The notes under the pieces: generated by a model
The model's input: the letters and a program-made list of their open reading frames with translations, nothing else
Told to the model about the DNA's origin: nothing
The model's database searches: none
Shown: positions 35,896-49,042 of the stretch, piece by piece
How the letters are laid out: every line of letters begins with the position of its first letter
How positions within the stretch are numbered: position 1 is the first letter of the stretch
Assembly: GCF_003590095.1 (NCBI RefSeq)
Contig: NC_039482.1
Location: 12,293,657 to 12,357,656 of the forward strand
DNA length: 64,000 nt
Reading direction: 5' to 3'
Origin: Trichoplusia ni
Lineage: Eukaryota; Arthropoda; Insecta; Lepidoptera; Noctuidae
Program-made: the position numbers and the translations under genes

Positions 35896-37374
35896 CCTTG
35901 TATACAGTGACGTTGTGTTCTAATGCATAACAGTTTTCACTTGTGTGTTACAGGCACACAAATTAATCAAATGTCAATCGCACTCGCACATAGCACTACG
36001 TGGGGTGATGAATTGAACGCTCTGTATCAACATCACAATTGCCCAATTTGGAGTGTATTCAATAGTCTGTGAACTTTACCCGCTAACAAAAGAGGATCCA
36101 TTACAACAAATACGAATGACCAAATATAATTGGGAGTCTTTACAATGAGAGAACGTGTCGACTCGCCGACTAGAAACAATTGTTGGCGTAACATTTAATT
36201 TCATGGATATTTTGCGCTTACGCATACTTCGGCTATCAAAGTTGGAACGTTGGCTAAATTGCTGGTTGGTTGCGTGATTTGAACGAAAAGAAAGAACATT
36301 TAAATTAAAAAAACGAATTCTTTTTTCTTGCAATTGGAATACGAAATTCGTATTTCAAATTCAATTTTTTTAGTTAGAATATGGAACACTTTTATGTTTT
36401 TTCTTTAATATTTTTTTATGAACATTCGATATTTGAAAACCTGTTTCAAGATAGATGTTTATAAACAAAGCTGTAATTCGTTTTTGCGTAACTTTGAAAT
36501 GATGACAGATAATTACAGAGCTGTCAGAGATTCCCAGTTGATATGAGCGAACCCTAAATAAGCACAGTGCGTGACGTCAATAAAAAAGAAAAGAAAGTAC
36601 GCAGTAGTTTGTTCTATTTAATATGTTAATGTTATGCAATAGAAGAGAAACGTATATAGCCAACCTTTGATATACCATACTGGTTTCACATTAAGGCAAT
36701 AACGCGACGCACATCAAAAACACATTAACTGCATTCGACTCCTGCGCAACGATTTTTAGTTTTACTACACATGTATATTTTATCACATACTGAACCGGTT
36801 TTGCGCATCTTGTGAATGTTTCGAAAAGAGAACTTGTCTTAGTAAAATTCAGTCACGTTCTGGAGCCACTTTTACACATACAAAAAAAAATACGAAAGCA
36901 GCAAAAAAAACAGTGCATCTGAAACTTTTTTTGCAAGGAGTGCCAATGTCTCTTGAATGTTTTGTCAATATTTCTTTTTCTTGCATTATTTTTTCTATAC
37001 GGCATTTTAAACAATTCCGGAATAAATAAACATACTGTGCGTAAATAAAAAGACTAGGTAGGTACTTATGCCTCCGCACACCGCGTACTATGGCACACTT
37101 TCGAATAATTACGAACGCATAAGAGCAGGCCTTTGTTTGTATCTAGCGCGATTGGTACGGCCTATAACATAAATGGAAGGAAGCGAATTAGCATGCGATT
37201 GTGGAAAGTAACGTTCACATGCTTCACAGCTAATGACTGAAAACATTTAGAACTTGAGAATGGACTACTGTGGAAATAATTCTAAGTTTGTAAGTAGAAG
37301 AATGTTTGACACATTTTTAAATTTTGTCTTTTTTGCCGAGCCTAATAGGGTCGACAATCTCTTCAAAAACAACG

Positions 37375-37515
37375 ACTTTTGAATTAAGGAGTCGAATCCT
37401 TGTGTCACGGAGTGTTTCACAATTATTCAAGTCATATTCACAAAGACCCCAAACTCGGGACAAGCTTTCGTGGATATCACAAACGCTTGTACGATCGAAC
37501 CCGCGACATTTTAAT
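37375..37515 (-). repeat. tRNA-derived SINE1 copy
   Basis: On the minus strand: 'gtcgcgggttcgatc', 'acaagcgtttgtgatatcca', 'cttgtcccgagtttgggg', 'ctttgtgaatatgac', and then 'tccgtgacacaaggattcg'. The order matches 33780-33960 and 51002-51135. Confidence 0.7.
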
Positions 37516-38944
37516 GACAGCAATATACTTTTTCAATATTAATAGACTACCTAATTAAATAACCAATTAACATCTCTATAAGTAACGATTATCCATAAAA
37601 AAATGTGGGAACCATCGACACAGTTCTGCTAACGGCTCTCTATTTGCAAGCCTCTCACTGCACTACCATCATCTCATAAACTAAGTTCTTCTTGCAAATG
37701 TGGGAGGGAGAAAGAGCACTACACGACATACAGCGCCATCTCTTTTCCACACCGGTACTAATCTCAGTAGGCCCCAGATCTTAAGCTTACTCATAGAATT
37801 TACGACAGCTCAACGGTATATTGGCATACAAAACTATTATATTACTAACAGTTTTAAATGAGTAAATTTCATTCGTAAAAATTCATTCGAATGAATTACT
37901 TACGCTCGATTGCACATCGATTTGATTTTATATCGATTTAACACGTGATGAGCAAAGATACCATTTAATGTTGCCGTAGGCGTTGGCAATGAATCTAAGT
38001 AATATTTTGCACAGTGTCCAACACTATTATATTATGGTAGAGGCGGTGGGCGGGAGCCTTAATTTATATTATAGTCAATAGGTATCAAGAAAATACCATT
38101 GAATATTAGTTAATTATCATTTTAACAATATCTTTTAGGTAAAACCACACAATATTATGACCTGTTTTAAGTTTTGGAGTAACATGAATTTAATTTGCGG
38201 ATCTTTATGTCCTATGTCACTATTGTGCAATTCGCAGATTCATTGTTATTTATCTAACTTAGGCCCAAAGAAACACGCGAATCGGTCGCATTTACAAAAA
38301 AATAACGATTGAAATCCAACTCCTAGTTTACGTAGGCTCACAACACACCATGACAATTATTTCGTTTATGACAATCACATCCTAAACAGCATGAAAGTTT
38401 GTTTTCCTAACTGCACTATTTGTTTGGCTAAACACGCTTCGAACGTAACAGATTTGCATCCCTGCTGAAACATAAAAACAATGAAAAACTAAATATTTAA
38501 CTTCAAGAAAATAAAAACGTGATAAAGACAAATCTGTTATTGAACGCAGGAAGGAGGGCAAAACACATGGAAACGCCACCAGCGATGATAGCCCACAAGA
38601 ACGGTAAGAAACTGTTATTTAACTCAAAGAACTGTTGTTATATTTTTATAAAGATTCGATCTTCATAACTGTTTTGTGTTGTTGTGGTCTAGACTGCCTG
38701 TACAGTGTAGTGGTTTACTAACCAGGTGGATAGGAAACACGAGAGCTACGGGTGAAACCGCTAACTGCCGGCTTCAATTGAGTTTTAACGTAGATAATGT
38801 TGTTTTGGTCAAAATGTAAGGAGTATTATTAAAAATTTAAGACAGGTTGATTTGATTGACTAATGGCATTGTGAATCAAGTTTTATTAGACGATATATCT
38901 ACAATAAAGATAGATCGTCAATTAAAATGACAAATAGGATAAAA

Positions 38945-39135
38945 TGAAAAAAATACAACTCTCCTCAACTTTTATACGGTTTGGGTGACTTTTATCAAAC
39001 TTGTCTAAGAACACTCGCACAGAATTCACCCTTAGTACAAAATAAACAAAATTATTCAACCCGTTCGCGAGCTATGATGCCATAGACAGGCAGACAGACA
39101 AGTCAAACCTATAACACCCCTCTCGATAACATAAT
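38945..39135 (-). repeat. Dispersed repeat E, copy 2
   Basis: Its reverse complement reads 'gaggggtgttataggtttga', 'ttgtctgtctgcctgtctat', 'ggcatcatagctcgcgaacg'. This corresponds to the plus-strand copy at 290-430. Confidence 0.65.
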
Positions 39136-39497
39136 GATGGTAGAAATATAAACATAAAGTTCATTAATATTATCTCAACATAATATTTTCTCAAATCGCA
39201 ATAAATCTTACATCAAAAACTCGCATTATCAACCAGAAACTCGTAGCAAAAACGTTTAACGAACAACAAATAACCATGGACCGTTTGTTCTCCGATCAGA
39301 TACAGTTTCAGCTTCCCATACCCAGGCCATTGTGTGCAGGCACCGTGACTGTTCCCATGTGGACTTCCAGAGCTTTCCTTCGTTATGCAATGTACTTGAA
39401 GATGTACTGGAAGATGAATAGCAGTAGGTACTTCCTATGTTTTTGAGTTACCCCACGGTAGCACCTCGAAAATTCTCACTCCTCAAACAATTAGTAA

Positions 39498-39700
39498 CTA
39501 GCTTTTCGCCCGGTCGAGGTCGGTTATATCGCGTTTCCAAGAGATCTTCAAAAGTCCGGGATAAAAACTATCCTATGTTCTTTCTCAAGGTCAACTCTAT
39601 CTCTGTACCAAATTTCATTAAAATCAGTTCAGTGATTTAGACGTGAAAGCGTAACGGACAGACAGACAGAGTTACTTTCGCATTTATAATATTAGTAGGG
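39498..39700 (+). repeat. Family B repeat, best copy
   Basis: It starts 'ctagcttttcgcccggtcg' and contains 'tccgggataaaaactatcc', 'ccaaatttcattaaaatcag', 'gattta.gtgaaagcgtaac', gacagacagacag, and ends 'tttcgcatttataatattag'. A ttagta word occurs just before it (39491-39496) and at its end (39692-39697). This is a very common lepidopteran non-autonomous or LINE-tail repeat. The 67-residue frame across it is not a gene. Confidence 0.8.
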
Positions 39701-39894
39701 AATTGAGCAGTGCGAATTTTTGAAATATTTTACGAGGAATCCTGTTTAATTAATAAAAGAGCCAAAAAGAAGGATCAATTTTAGTTAAACCTCAAGAATA
39801 ATAAGACAGAAGAAATAAAACGATGTTTAAAAGTAAATGATTTTTTTTTAATGACTCCATGTCACTAAGGAGTTAAGTCTTTGAGAAGCGGTAT

Positions 39895-40012
39895 TTTCCA
39901 AAACATTCTAATCACATGCACAAAAACACCTAGACTTGGGACAAGTTTGTGGATCGCACAAACGCTTGTCCTATGTGTGAGGACCTTAATCACTCGGTTA
40001 TCCGCCATGTTA
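39895..40012 (-). repeat. tRNA-derived SINE1 copy with deleted B box
   Basis: On the minus strand 'atggcggataaccgagtgat' carries the A box, and then the sequence jumps to 'aggacaagcgtttgtgcgat' and 'cccaagtctaggtgttttt'. The B-box region is lost, so this copy could not be transcribed by Pol III from its own promoter. Confidence 0.6.
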
Positions 40013-40475
40013 ATTTAAATTTAAAGTGTGTTCGCTACGTAAAGGTTAGCATTTAGTAATTTGCGTCTGGCTGTTAACTGTCAAAACATTTGCATGTGCA
40101 ACGCGTGATTTAAATTAATCAAATTTTTATTTTCCTAGAATAATTTGATCAAAACGTTTAAAGCGAACGCCTAGTTATTAACTTGTCAGAGATCATCATG
40201 AAAGACCTTGAGTAAGTCCTTTCAAGTCTAAACCAAACACGGATCAGGATGCAATAAGATCCGTAAATATTTGATCTTAATCTGGGTTTTAAGATTATCA
40301 CATTGCCTTGTGCGTCACGGCACGCGAAAAAGTTAAAGCATGGCGCAAAGAATACAGCATAGTTTAGTAATTTTTTAAAGAACATTATTTAACGACAAAT
40401 TTTCTTCTTTCTTGTAACTGGCACTTTGTGAATGTTTTTATTTCAAATTTTATTTCGTTTGTTTTTTATTGTGGC

Positions 40476-40535
40476 ATAAGGCAATCAAATAAGGCCAATT
40501 GAAATGAATCAATTGGCCTTATTTGATTGCCTTAT
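40476..40535. repeat. Perfect 27-bp palindrome with 6-base loop
   Basis: Arms 40476-40502 and 40509-40535 are exact reverse complements around aatgaa. No mismatches, no recognisable element around it and no second copy in the window. It may be a recent palindromic duplication, a MITE remnant or a cruciform-prone site. Confidence 0.9.
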
Positions 40536-41709
40536 TCGTTTCAAGAATTGTCGACAAAGTTTTAGTCTTTAAATTTATAGCGTGATCATTTTGGAAATTT
40601 GGATACTCTAGCAAATACAACAATTTTGAAACTCCATACTTTATCTGAGTATGGAACCTATTTCCCTTTCTCTTAGTCACTAACTTTTATTTTCTTTAAA
40701 TGATCGATCAGCTCTTTATATAACCGTTAATTAAACTGTTTGTCAATACGTTTACTATGATCGTGCGTCGTGCGTGTGTGTGAGCTATTTAAAGACTAGC
40801 TTTCGCCGTGTCTCTGCTCGCGATCGTATCGTAAGTAGGTTGACACATTTTTCTCTATTTCACAACATCCCACGATATCGTTTTAGTATAACGGACGTCG
40901 TTTTCTAAGAAATTTACCTGAGTTAAGTGTTTAGTAAAGAATGTTGTTAAGGTGGAAAAGTTGTTGCATTGTTTCGTATAAAGTATGTAGATTAACTATA
41001 ATGTATGTATTTTAACAAAATTAGAAAGAAGTTAAAGAGTCCCAGGTAGGCCTTTTTCAGGTTATTTTGAACGAACGTTAACGTAAGCCGCTCCAGTTGC
41101 ACTGTTCTAAAATGTATGAAAAATTAAATGCTAATAAAAAAGAACAGGCAAAAATCCCATTCGAACAAACGTAATACTATACTTTTAAAATTGGATTAAC
41201 TTACTTTCAATTACAAATTCAAATATTTTTGAACCAAAAATTCTGAACTACTGAATCTCCTTACCAATGTCATACAGAAAATTTAGAAGAAACCTAAAAT
41301 GTTGAATTTATCCAAACCCTCCATTTCAAACACCAAAACTTGTACAAATATATTTAAGCGTATAAGTATCTACCTTAGTATAAAACATCCAGTTTATAAT
41401 AAGCCTCACAATCTACGGTGTTGCCATTTAAGGACAGATCGTGGGCGAACAGCCTGTCACTAATGTTTGGTTACTACAAAAATATTAGTACAACTCATGC
41501 CCCGAGCTAAATGTTATACGAAGTTTAGGAGTTATACATTCTTTAATATAACGATGACCCCATAATATAAGACGTGGGTGTTTTAATACGTGAGGATTTC
41601 AAATTTCAATAACTGCTTGGTGCTTAGGATCTTAATAACGTATTCGACCAATCCAAATTCGTCTAGAAAAAAGAATTTAAATTTCCTCAATCGTTAACGT
41701 CAATATTAG

Positions 41710-41870
41710 TTCCAGGGAATACAAAAATAGGGCTATGAAAAATAGATCTTGTCCTATTATAAGACCTACTCAATATGCACACAAAATTTCATGAGAATCG
41801 GACGAGCCGTTTCGGAGGCGTTCAATTTTATACACCGTGACACGAGAATTTTATATATTTGATTCATATA
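41710..41870 (+). repeat. Family C non-LTR tail
   Basis: 'acacaaaatttcatgagaat', 'cggacgagccgtttcggagg', 'cgttcaattttatacaccg' and 'gacacgagaattttatata' form the classic tail of another lepidopteran non-LTR family. There is one copy only, and no ORF remains. Confidence 0.7.
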
Positions 41871-43064
41871 TTTAACGGGAACCCAGTTGACATTTCTAGT
41901 ATTGCAATCAATAAACATTACATAAAAACAATCGATTCACATGCCTTTTTTTGAAACAAATCGATATAAAAACACTTTCAAAATGAGAAACAGAAACTTC
42001 TAAAAAAAACACAATTGTATTTGTTCAATGAAGGATATAGATTAGAATGTAAAATAAATTCTCGATTGTACAAGTATCGATCAGTATCGATAATCGTTAT
42101 AGTTAGGAAATAGGATCAATGATGCGTGCGCCCGCGCATGAATGCGTTACAAATTACAAATGCTGACAGCATTACACTTTCGTAAAAAATATGCTTACGT
42201 TTTTGTTATAGGCGGCTGTGCGTTTATTAGTTGTTTTATTTTGGCTGAAGATAGATATGACAAGTGTATTGGTAACAAAAATATTGGCGTTTAGGCATTG
42301 GGTACTTATTTGATTCAAAAAACATTTTAGTACGTCAAATAGATTTTTAGAATTACCGGAAACGTATTTTATGCTTTTATCATGTAAATAATAAATGAAG
42401 ATGAAACATTAACTTTAAATCTCGTGTGACGTCACTTACCAGTACAATTTTACCGACAAGTGACGTTATTTGCGACTTACATCTGCTTTGATGCGTTTAA
42501 ATACCTTTTTTTATTTAAAGCTAGATTAATTGAAAAATAAAAACTTATCCACTTGACGGACTCATTACACTATTTTATCAAATACCTACCCAAATAATAT
42601 ACCCAAACGCTTAACTCCAGAGACACCATAAAAATGTAGCTTTTCTGAGCTGTGTAAAGCCAGGCAAACAGGAAAATGTAAAAGGTGAAAATTAATACAC
42701 TTTATTAGACATACAGTAATAAATAGTAATATTAAGGAAAACGGAAATTAACGCGTAACATGCATTTACCGTAAATGGCTTGAAGTTAAGTTGTTAGTTT
42801 AGTAAAAGCATGTGTCTCGTTAATTTCCCGTATTCTTTATAATATAAACATGAAATCTTTCTTGTAGTTAAGTTTTATGTATCCAACTATCATAATTTTA
42901 TAATCTTTAATGACGACAAAGAACTTCCGGAACTGATACCATATAAGGGTCAATCCCCACTAAAAGAGTAGTGACGCGCAGCGAGCATAAGTTACTATGC
43001 GTGGTGCTAAAAGGATTATGCAAACTCTCGGCACCTCAGTGTCTATATAATACTATGCATAAGT

Positions 43065-43345
43065 AATGCCAGCCTATACTTCCCACTGCTGGGCACAGGC
43101 ATCTTCCCGTATAGGGATGGTTAGAACATTGATCACTCAATGCGAGGCTTATTTCAGATTCCAATATTTGGAATCCAAGTCCCCTACCGATGTTTTGCCT
43201 TCACTGTTTTGTCAGTGGTATCTAAGGATAATTAAAAAAGTGCATTTAACTTTGAAAAAAGTCACACTTTTGACTGCATTGGGATTGAACCTGCAGATCA
43301 TGCACGAAAATCTATGGATAGAACTGCAAGGCCACCCCGATAATC
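43065..43345 (+). repeat. LINE-related dispersed repeat
   Basis: 'tacttcccactgctgggcac', 'aggcatcttcccgtatagg', 'cctaccgatgttttgccttc', 'gtttgtcagtgg'-like sequence and 'gggattgaacctgcagatc' form a well-known lepidopteran repeat (the 'cactgctgggcacaggcc' family). The 105-residue frame across it is not a gene. Confidence 0.75.
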
Positions 43346-43777
43346 CCGCTGCCTCTTCTTCTTCAAATGAAAGTGAACTTTAAGTCACGTAGTTAAAATT
43401 CAAAATTACTTCAAAAAGTCGTTGCAGCTTGACCCTAAGTAAGCCAAGCTGCGGTTGTCACACGGAAACAAGTTGTGTTCGTTGTGTTACGTCGCGCATG
43501 CGCTGTGACAGCCGGTGTGAGCGCATGATATAGGTGTTTTGTAATTTGGGTGCAGAGGTCAGGTAGGCAGTTGTTTAATATACTACCGTGTCTGGTTTGA
43601 CGTTCATACAACCGCCATGTTTTAAAGTAATATGGCATTTGTGCAAGAGTGACAGCAGTACATGGCGTAGAGCGGCATCTCCCTTGCTCTTCGACGGTGA
43701 TAGTAAATTATATTTTAAATGTGAAGCAGTAAGGATCAATTCTGTTTTTTCTTTTTTATCCTTAACTCCTGATCCAT

Positions 43778-43952
43778 GTACTAGGAGAGACTCATCATTG
43801 GCCTAGCCTTTTATTCAACTATGTTGGGTCAGCTACCAGTCTAACCGGTTTCAGCTAAGTACCAGTGTTTTACAAGGAGCGACTGCCTATCTGACCTTCT
43901 CAACCCAGTTACCTGGGCAACACGATACCCCTTGGTTGTACTAGGAGAGACT
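43778..43952 (+). mobile_element. Short dispersed element flanked by 15-bp direct repeats
   Basis: 'cagtctaaccggtttcagct', 'aagtaccagtgttttacaag', 'gagcgactgcctatctgacc' and 'caacccagttacctgggcaa' are the familiar core of a lepidopteran repeat. The word gtactaggagagact occurs exactly at 43778-43792 and 43938-43952, bracketing it like a target-site duplication. A related gtactaggag is at 44176-44185. Confidence 0.65.
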
Positions 43953-45174
43953 ACAGTAAGAAATAGATGTAGTGTAGGTTGACCTTAATCATTAGTCAGT
44001 CATTACGCACTGTACCTTGATGGTTGTTGATCATTACTTTATTATTCTGTTCTACAAAAGAGAGTATATAAGTAAAGCGATATAGTTAGACGAATATTCA
44101 TTTGGTAAAACTTTCGCGTGACGTGCATTTGTAATAGCTAACATACACGCGGCAACAGGTTGTTTGTCAGTACTTGTACTAGGAGCATGTTTGAAGTGTA
44201 CAGTCATGATATAGATGTCTTCCAGAAAGGCACCACTACCTCCTGGAGTAAGAAAGTTGGTGTTGTGGAAGCGAGACGGCGAACTACACAGAATAGCTGC
44301 ATCTCTTTTCAACATTACAAGCCCTTAATGACTGACTTCAAAGTTTGTTATTACCAGCCATTTCTAAATATTCAACGATCACGTTTGATCTACGTACAAC
44401 TAAATTATTTAAAACGATAAAAAAGCAACTGCTTTCATATGCTTTCTTATTATTAAAAAACGAAAATGCGCATAACTTTCCCTGAAAAGTATTGAACGCA
44501 ATATTTCTTGAATCAAAACAAAAACATCGAGTATTATATTCAATGCAACATTAACGTAATTCAGAAAGTTTTTATGGGTACGAAGAGAAAGTGGGTTCAA
44601 TGAACTGTTTGACATTACAAATTTGAGGTTATATTTTGTAGATTAAAGAGCTATGCTGTAAGATATTAAATAACTTAGACATTAATAACTTTAAATAGAT
44701 TTAACGATTATGACATAACCTCTCTTTTTTTGTATTTTTTTTTAAATGACACTAAATTACGCGGGAAAAGAATGATAACTTTTTTAAACTGTTTTTTTTT
44801 CTAAAACCGTTTTAAAAGTAAAAGATACTAATTTAAAACTATATTTTGAGTAAGTGACTTTGATAAGGTCGATGTATACAAAAGTCAATATCGCGAATTT
44901 ATCGCAAATATAGAGATAAGTCATTGCGTCATAAAATACAATCAGCCGACAACAAATAAACTTTACAGTTACAGACAATACAATGATCTAATAAAAATAT
45001 ATTATCTGTTATAAACATTAGGACTATGAACGCTACCTATTACGCAGATTATATTTGAAAGGATTAAGAAATTATAAAACAAGTATATTTATTTAGTAAA
45101 TATTAATCATCATATTATTTTTAATTTCTAAGACAAAGATTGCTTGAAAGAAATGCGTATATACGCAAACTATT

Positions 45175-45290
45175 TTGAAGGATGGGGAATCGTGGAAGGA
45201 TTTAGGGGAGTCTTTTGCCCAGCAGTGGGTCACTCTGAGCTTGATGAAACACTATTTATCTCATTATCATAATATATCACTCGTTTTTAT
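45175..45290 (+). pseudogene. RTE-type LINE 3' end (ORF2 C-terminus and tail)
   Basis: The frame reads ESWKDLGESFAQQW, the recognisable C-terminus of insect RTE-like ORF2 (W..LGE.F.QQW). The DNA includes 'tcttttgcccagcagtggg', followed by the short 3' tail with catta/atcat words. It is a 5'-truncated dead copy. Confidence 0.75.
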
Positions 45291-46479
45291 GCTGCATGAG
45301 AGACATGGAGGCATGCGTTCATACCGACTGATCATAGCCCTCTGTAGTAGTCAAAGGGTTAACAGCATAGAAAACTGTTAGAAAACAATACAATGATGCT
45401 CATGGAAATTAATAATAATATAAGTATTTAAACGAGATAATGTCCTGATACAGCCTTCACAACGATCTTTGTGTATCTAGATACTATTAGTACACATATT
45501 GAATCTCTTACGCACCAAATCACGCAGTAGCCTCAATTTGTATATTACAGGTAGTGTTGCCAGGAAAAATAATACCCATATTAATGCAAGTCTGCGGTTA
45601 TTCTGCTAGCATTCACAATACAGTTACGAGGTTCGAGACAATCGTGTAACTGTTTATTTTCTTTTTATTTACGCAAAGAAAGTATAAATGTTTATTGGTC
45701 TGTGATTGAAACTTTAAATCATAGTATTGGTTTTATTTAAATTGCATGTTTGATATTTAGCCTTTTTCGTCGAATATAATTTGCGGTTGAACCTATTTTG
45801 GTCATTGTTTGTTTTTTTTTTATCTTTTATATTTATTTGAAAATTATAAAATATACACTCACTCAGCACCCTACATTACAATTATATATTATTACGTAAG
45901 AACTTTGTCTATTCTTTAAATAAACCTTGACCCCTATATTTGTGTCAGCAGTTTTTGTCAAAGTAGTTACGCTGAATAGAACAAAAAATCTCATAGTACT
46001 TACCTTGTACACTAATTTAAAATATTATTCGACTTTCTCATAAGTCAATAAACTTTATCATTTGAAGATTAAATGGTTACCGCAACCTTGAACTCGGTCG
46101 AGACAGAAAATTCGTCAGCTTCATACCAACCATAATGAACAGATTACAATAATAATGAACGATTGTCTGCCGACCGTCCTTCGCCACACAAAAGCTCAAT
46201 GCACGTTTCGGTGCACGACTAACAATAAATAAAGCTTACATAATACTTCAAATGTATAACACATTCCATTCCACTCCTACAAGATGGTTTACATAACAGA
46301 GCGTTAGTGACGGGCGTCGACTAGTACACAAACAAGCCTTGCTCTTGACATGCGGTCACTCGCTACGCATATTAATAGACTAAGTGATTCACAATTCACA
46401 TCACTAGTTAGTACAACCATATAGTTTATGAGTCGATCGCGAGCAATGAAAACGAACGCTCGCCTTTTGTCTTCAAATC

Positions 46480-46610
46480 AAAATTCGAAATTCGAAATAA
46501 AAAATCGACTAAGATGTAGATGTTCGCGCGTTTTAGTGATGTGATCAATGTGCAGTGTTGTGAATGTTGTGATAAATGTCGGGTCGGCGCAGACTAGGCA
46601 AGTTGCTCGG
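46480..46610 (+). promoter_or_regulatory. Weak candidate alternative first exon
   Basis: A CpG-containing patch holds ATG 46576 in a good insect context (gataaATGtcg). Seven codons later comes AG|GCAAGT (exon end 46597), a good GC-type splice donor. Read through, the frame is only 14 codons before TAA. It could be an alternative start for a downstream gene, but also chance. Confidence 0.15.
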
Positions 46611-48212
46611 TTATTTTTAATATTATAATTAATTGTTGTAGTACTTACAGCCTGATAAAGGAAGCTTTGTCTGGCATACGTGCCATATTGTTATATTGAA
46701 TGTGCTCATTATATGTATTTCCCGCTGAGAACAATATTAGTTCTTGTGACAAATAATATTTACAATACTTTATTATACTTAACTCATGTTCCGCTTAAAC
46801 AGCAAATTCGTGAAGTCAGCAATACTAAAACAACAAAATGCGCAAAAAGCAACAGGTCGCCGAGCGAATTTGTGCAATCTAAACTTTGATAGCCAATCAA
46901 AAAACGATTACCTCATTGTTATCGATAGGTCGAATAAAATCGTTATCTTAAAATGCAGTCGTGTCGTATTATCTACTCTAATCATGAAGCGGCTAGCTTC
47001 GGCCGTCAGCATTCCTCGGATGCCAAGCGGTATCACGAATCAGTTGCCATTACATATAAGGAACCGGTTCCACATCCTTTGAGGCCGTGTCTTTGTTTGT
47101 ATGTTTTGTACGGAATGCTTTGCCGGTTTGTGAAAGCTCGTATTTACTTTTTTAGTGCACGTTGCACGTTGCCTTTGCCTTTGGCAGCCATGTTTGACGT
47201 TTCAATTGGCGGGAAAATGCAAAACGTCAAAGTGACATTAGTGAAGAGAGAAAAGTTTAAATTCTTTTTTTCTATAGTTAGTAGGTATCACACGGCATCT
47301 AACAACTATAATTATGATATGAGTAGAGGTGCTATAAGCCAGGAAATGGGCGGATAATTTACATGAATATGATTGAATAAATTTCCTACTTCCGTTGTTT
47401 CGTTATGGAGCTTTGGAGGTTATGTCCATGTATATTCATGAGTGCAGACGAATCGATGTGTTGACCTAGACCCTGGACATTTGGCAACACTTTCTTTAGT
47501 AATAAATATGATTTAATGGATAAAGAAGTAGGTAAACGACACCTTAATTACGTGTCTTTTAAGAGCATAAACATAGCAAAATGTGTACAATTATTTTATT
47601 TAAAGTTCCTACTACGAATTACGTTTTGCATAATATTATACAAAGTGCAAATTTGACATCAATAATTTACGATTACGCTATTAGATAGTGCTTGCCTCTT
47701 GCAAAGTAAAAGAAACAATCACATTGCTTGATGGCTTAACTATTCAGATTTTCAGCCCATCTTTTGGACTTACATACCAATTACTGATTGCTTTATACTA
47801 TATGTTAACTAATATATGTATTGGTACATACAAAAGATAGTAAACAGATCGCCAAAACACTCTGGACACACAAATATTTGCTCTACCAACTAAAATAACA
47901 CAATCAGAATCCTCTGAGCGAAGGCAAAAGGTTCAGAAATGAAATCAACAAGATTATGTTTATCACGTACAGCATTACCTTGAGTGTGCAAATAACACAC
48001 GTTCAAACATCATGGAACAAGTTTACAAACCATCAACGATTCCTTTAAACAAGGTTGAGGTTTTAATGCCAGGCAAATACCGGGAAGGCGTGACTTCGTA
48101 ATTGTAATCGTATAAATTTTAAATACTTTAGTTTTAATTACTTACGAATCTGGGATTGTAATCCTTGACTGCCATAAATGATATGTAACATAGTATTATG
48201 GGGATATAAATA

Positions 48213-48480
48213 ACTAGCTGTTGCCCGCGACTTCGTCCCCGTGGCGTGGGTAGAAGAAATAAGTTATGATTTATACCTGCCCTATTTTTTCACATTTTCC
48301 ATTGTATCTTCGTTCCTATTAGTCACAGCGTGATGGTTTATAACCTAAAGCCTTCCTCGATGAATGGTCTATTCAACACAAAAACAATTTTTCTATTTGG
48401 ACCAGTAGTTCCTGAGATTAGCGCGTTCAAACAAACAAACAAACTCTTCAGCTTTATATATTAGTAAAAGTATAGATGAT
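48213..48480 (+). repeat. Family A repeat, copy 2
   Basis: It runs from 'actagctgttgcccgcgact' to 'ctttatatattagtaaaag' with the internal 'gtgatggtttataacctaaa' and 'agattagcgcgttcaaacaa' blocks. It shares a 'gtagaaga.ataagttatga' segment with copy 3, so copies 2 and 3 belong to one subfamily. Confidence 0.85.
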
Positions 48481-49042
48481 GTTAACTAGTGCAGGAACCT
48501 CTTTACAATATATGTCCAAAAATGTGTTTTCGTGACGGGTATTTTGATTTTATCAAAGAAGTAAATAACTCAATTACTCGCTAAATAATAGTTGACCAAA
48601 ACATTTATTTCCCCTCAAATTGACTATCAGTCTGTTATCGTACATAAATAAAAAAATGTGATAGACGACTTAAACTACTCAATGTACTTTGTAGCTACTT
48701 TACCCTGGCAACACAACGCCAAATCTTCGTCTGTTGTTTAAATTAATCATTCATTTAAAACACCAGTTGTTTCTAGATATGGTGTTCGCCTTTAAGACAT
48801 TCATAAAAGCTGTGAGCACTATTGTTTGCTATAAAGCACTCATATGTAAAGCATTATGTGCCTTAATCCAAGGGAGTGCGGTTATTTAGGCTTTTGTTTT
48901 AAGTCTTGAATTTATATCTTTACAGGATCTTAGACTAATACGACAGAGAAGTAAACAATATTCTTATCATAGGTACTTAATAAAATAAAACAAAATATAA
49001 ACAACATAGTCCTAGAATATTGTTTTTGACAATAGTGTTTTA

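Larger units (their letters stand above)
32000..43050. other. Putative intron, part 2, repeat-rich
   Basis: Contents are a MITE M half (32395-32540), SINE1 copies (33780-33960, 37375-37515, 39895-40012), repeat H (35066-35198), a SINE3 tail (35735-35895), family E (38945-39135), family B (39498-39700), a strong palindrome (40476-40535) and family C (41710-41870). Nothing is identified in 32550-33770, 33970-35050, 35900-37370, 37520-38940, 40540-41700 or 41880-43050, apart from a perfect DRE-type tatcgata at 42085-42092. Confidence 0.5.

Noticed and set aside
40476..40535. microRNA precursor
   Set aside because: Perfect pairing and a 6-base loop are unlike animal pre-miRNAs, and there is no mismatch pattern or conservation evidence.
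40740..40840. Alternative first exon (tatttaaag followed by gtaagtagg donor)
   Set aside because: A TATA-like word and a donor are present, but no coding start leads into the donor and the CpG content is low. Too weak to list.
46953..47357. 134-residue plus-strand frame
   Set aside because: No domain, signal or splice context; its composition fits translated non-coding DNA.
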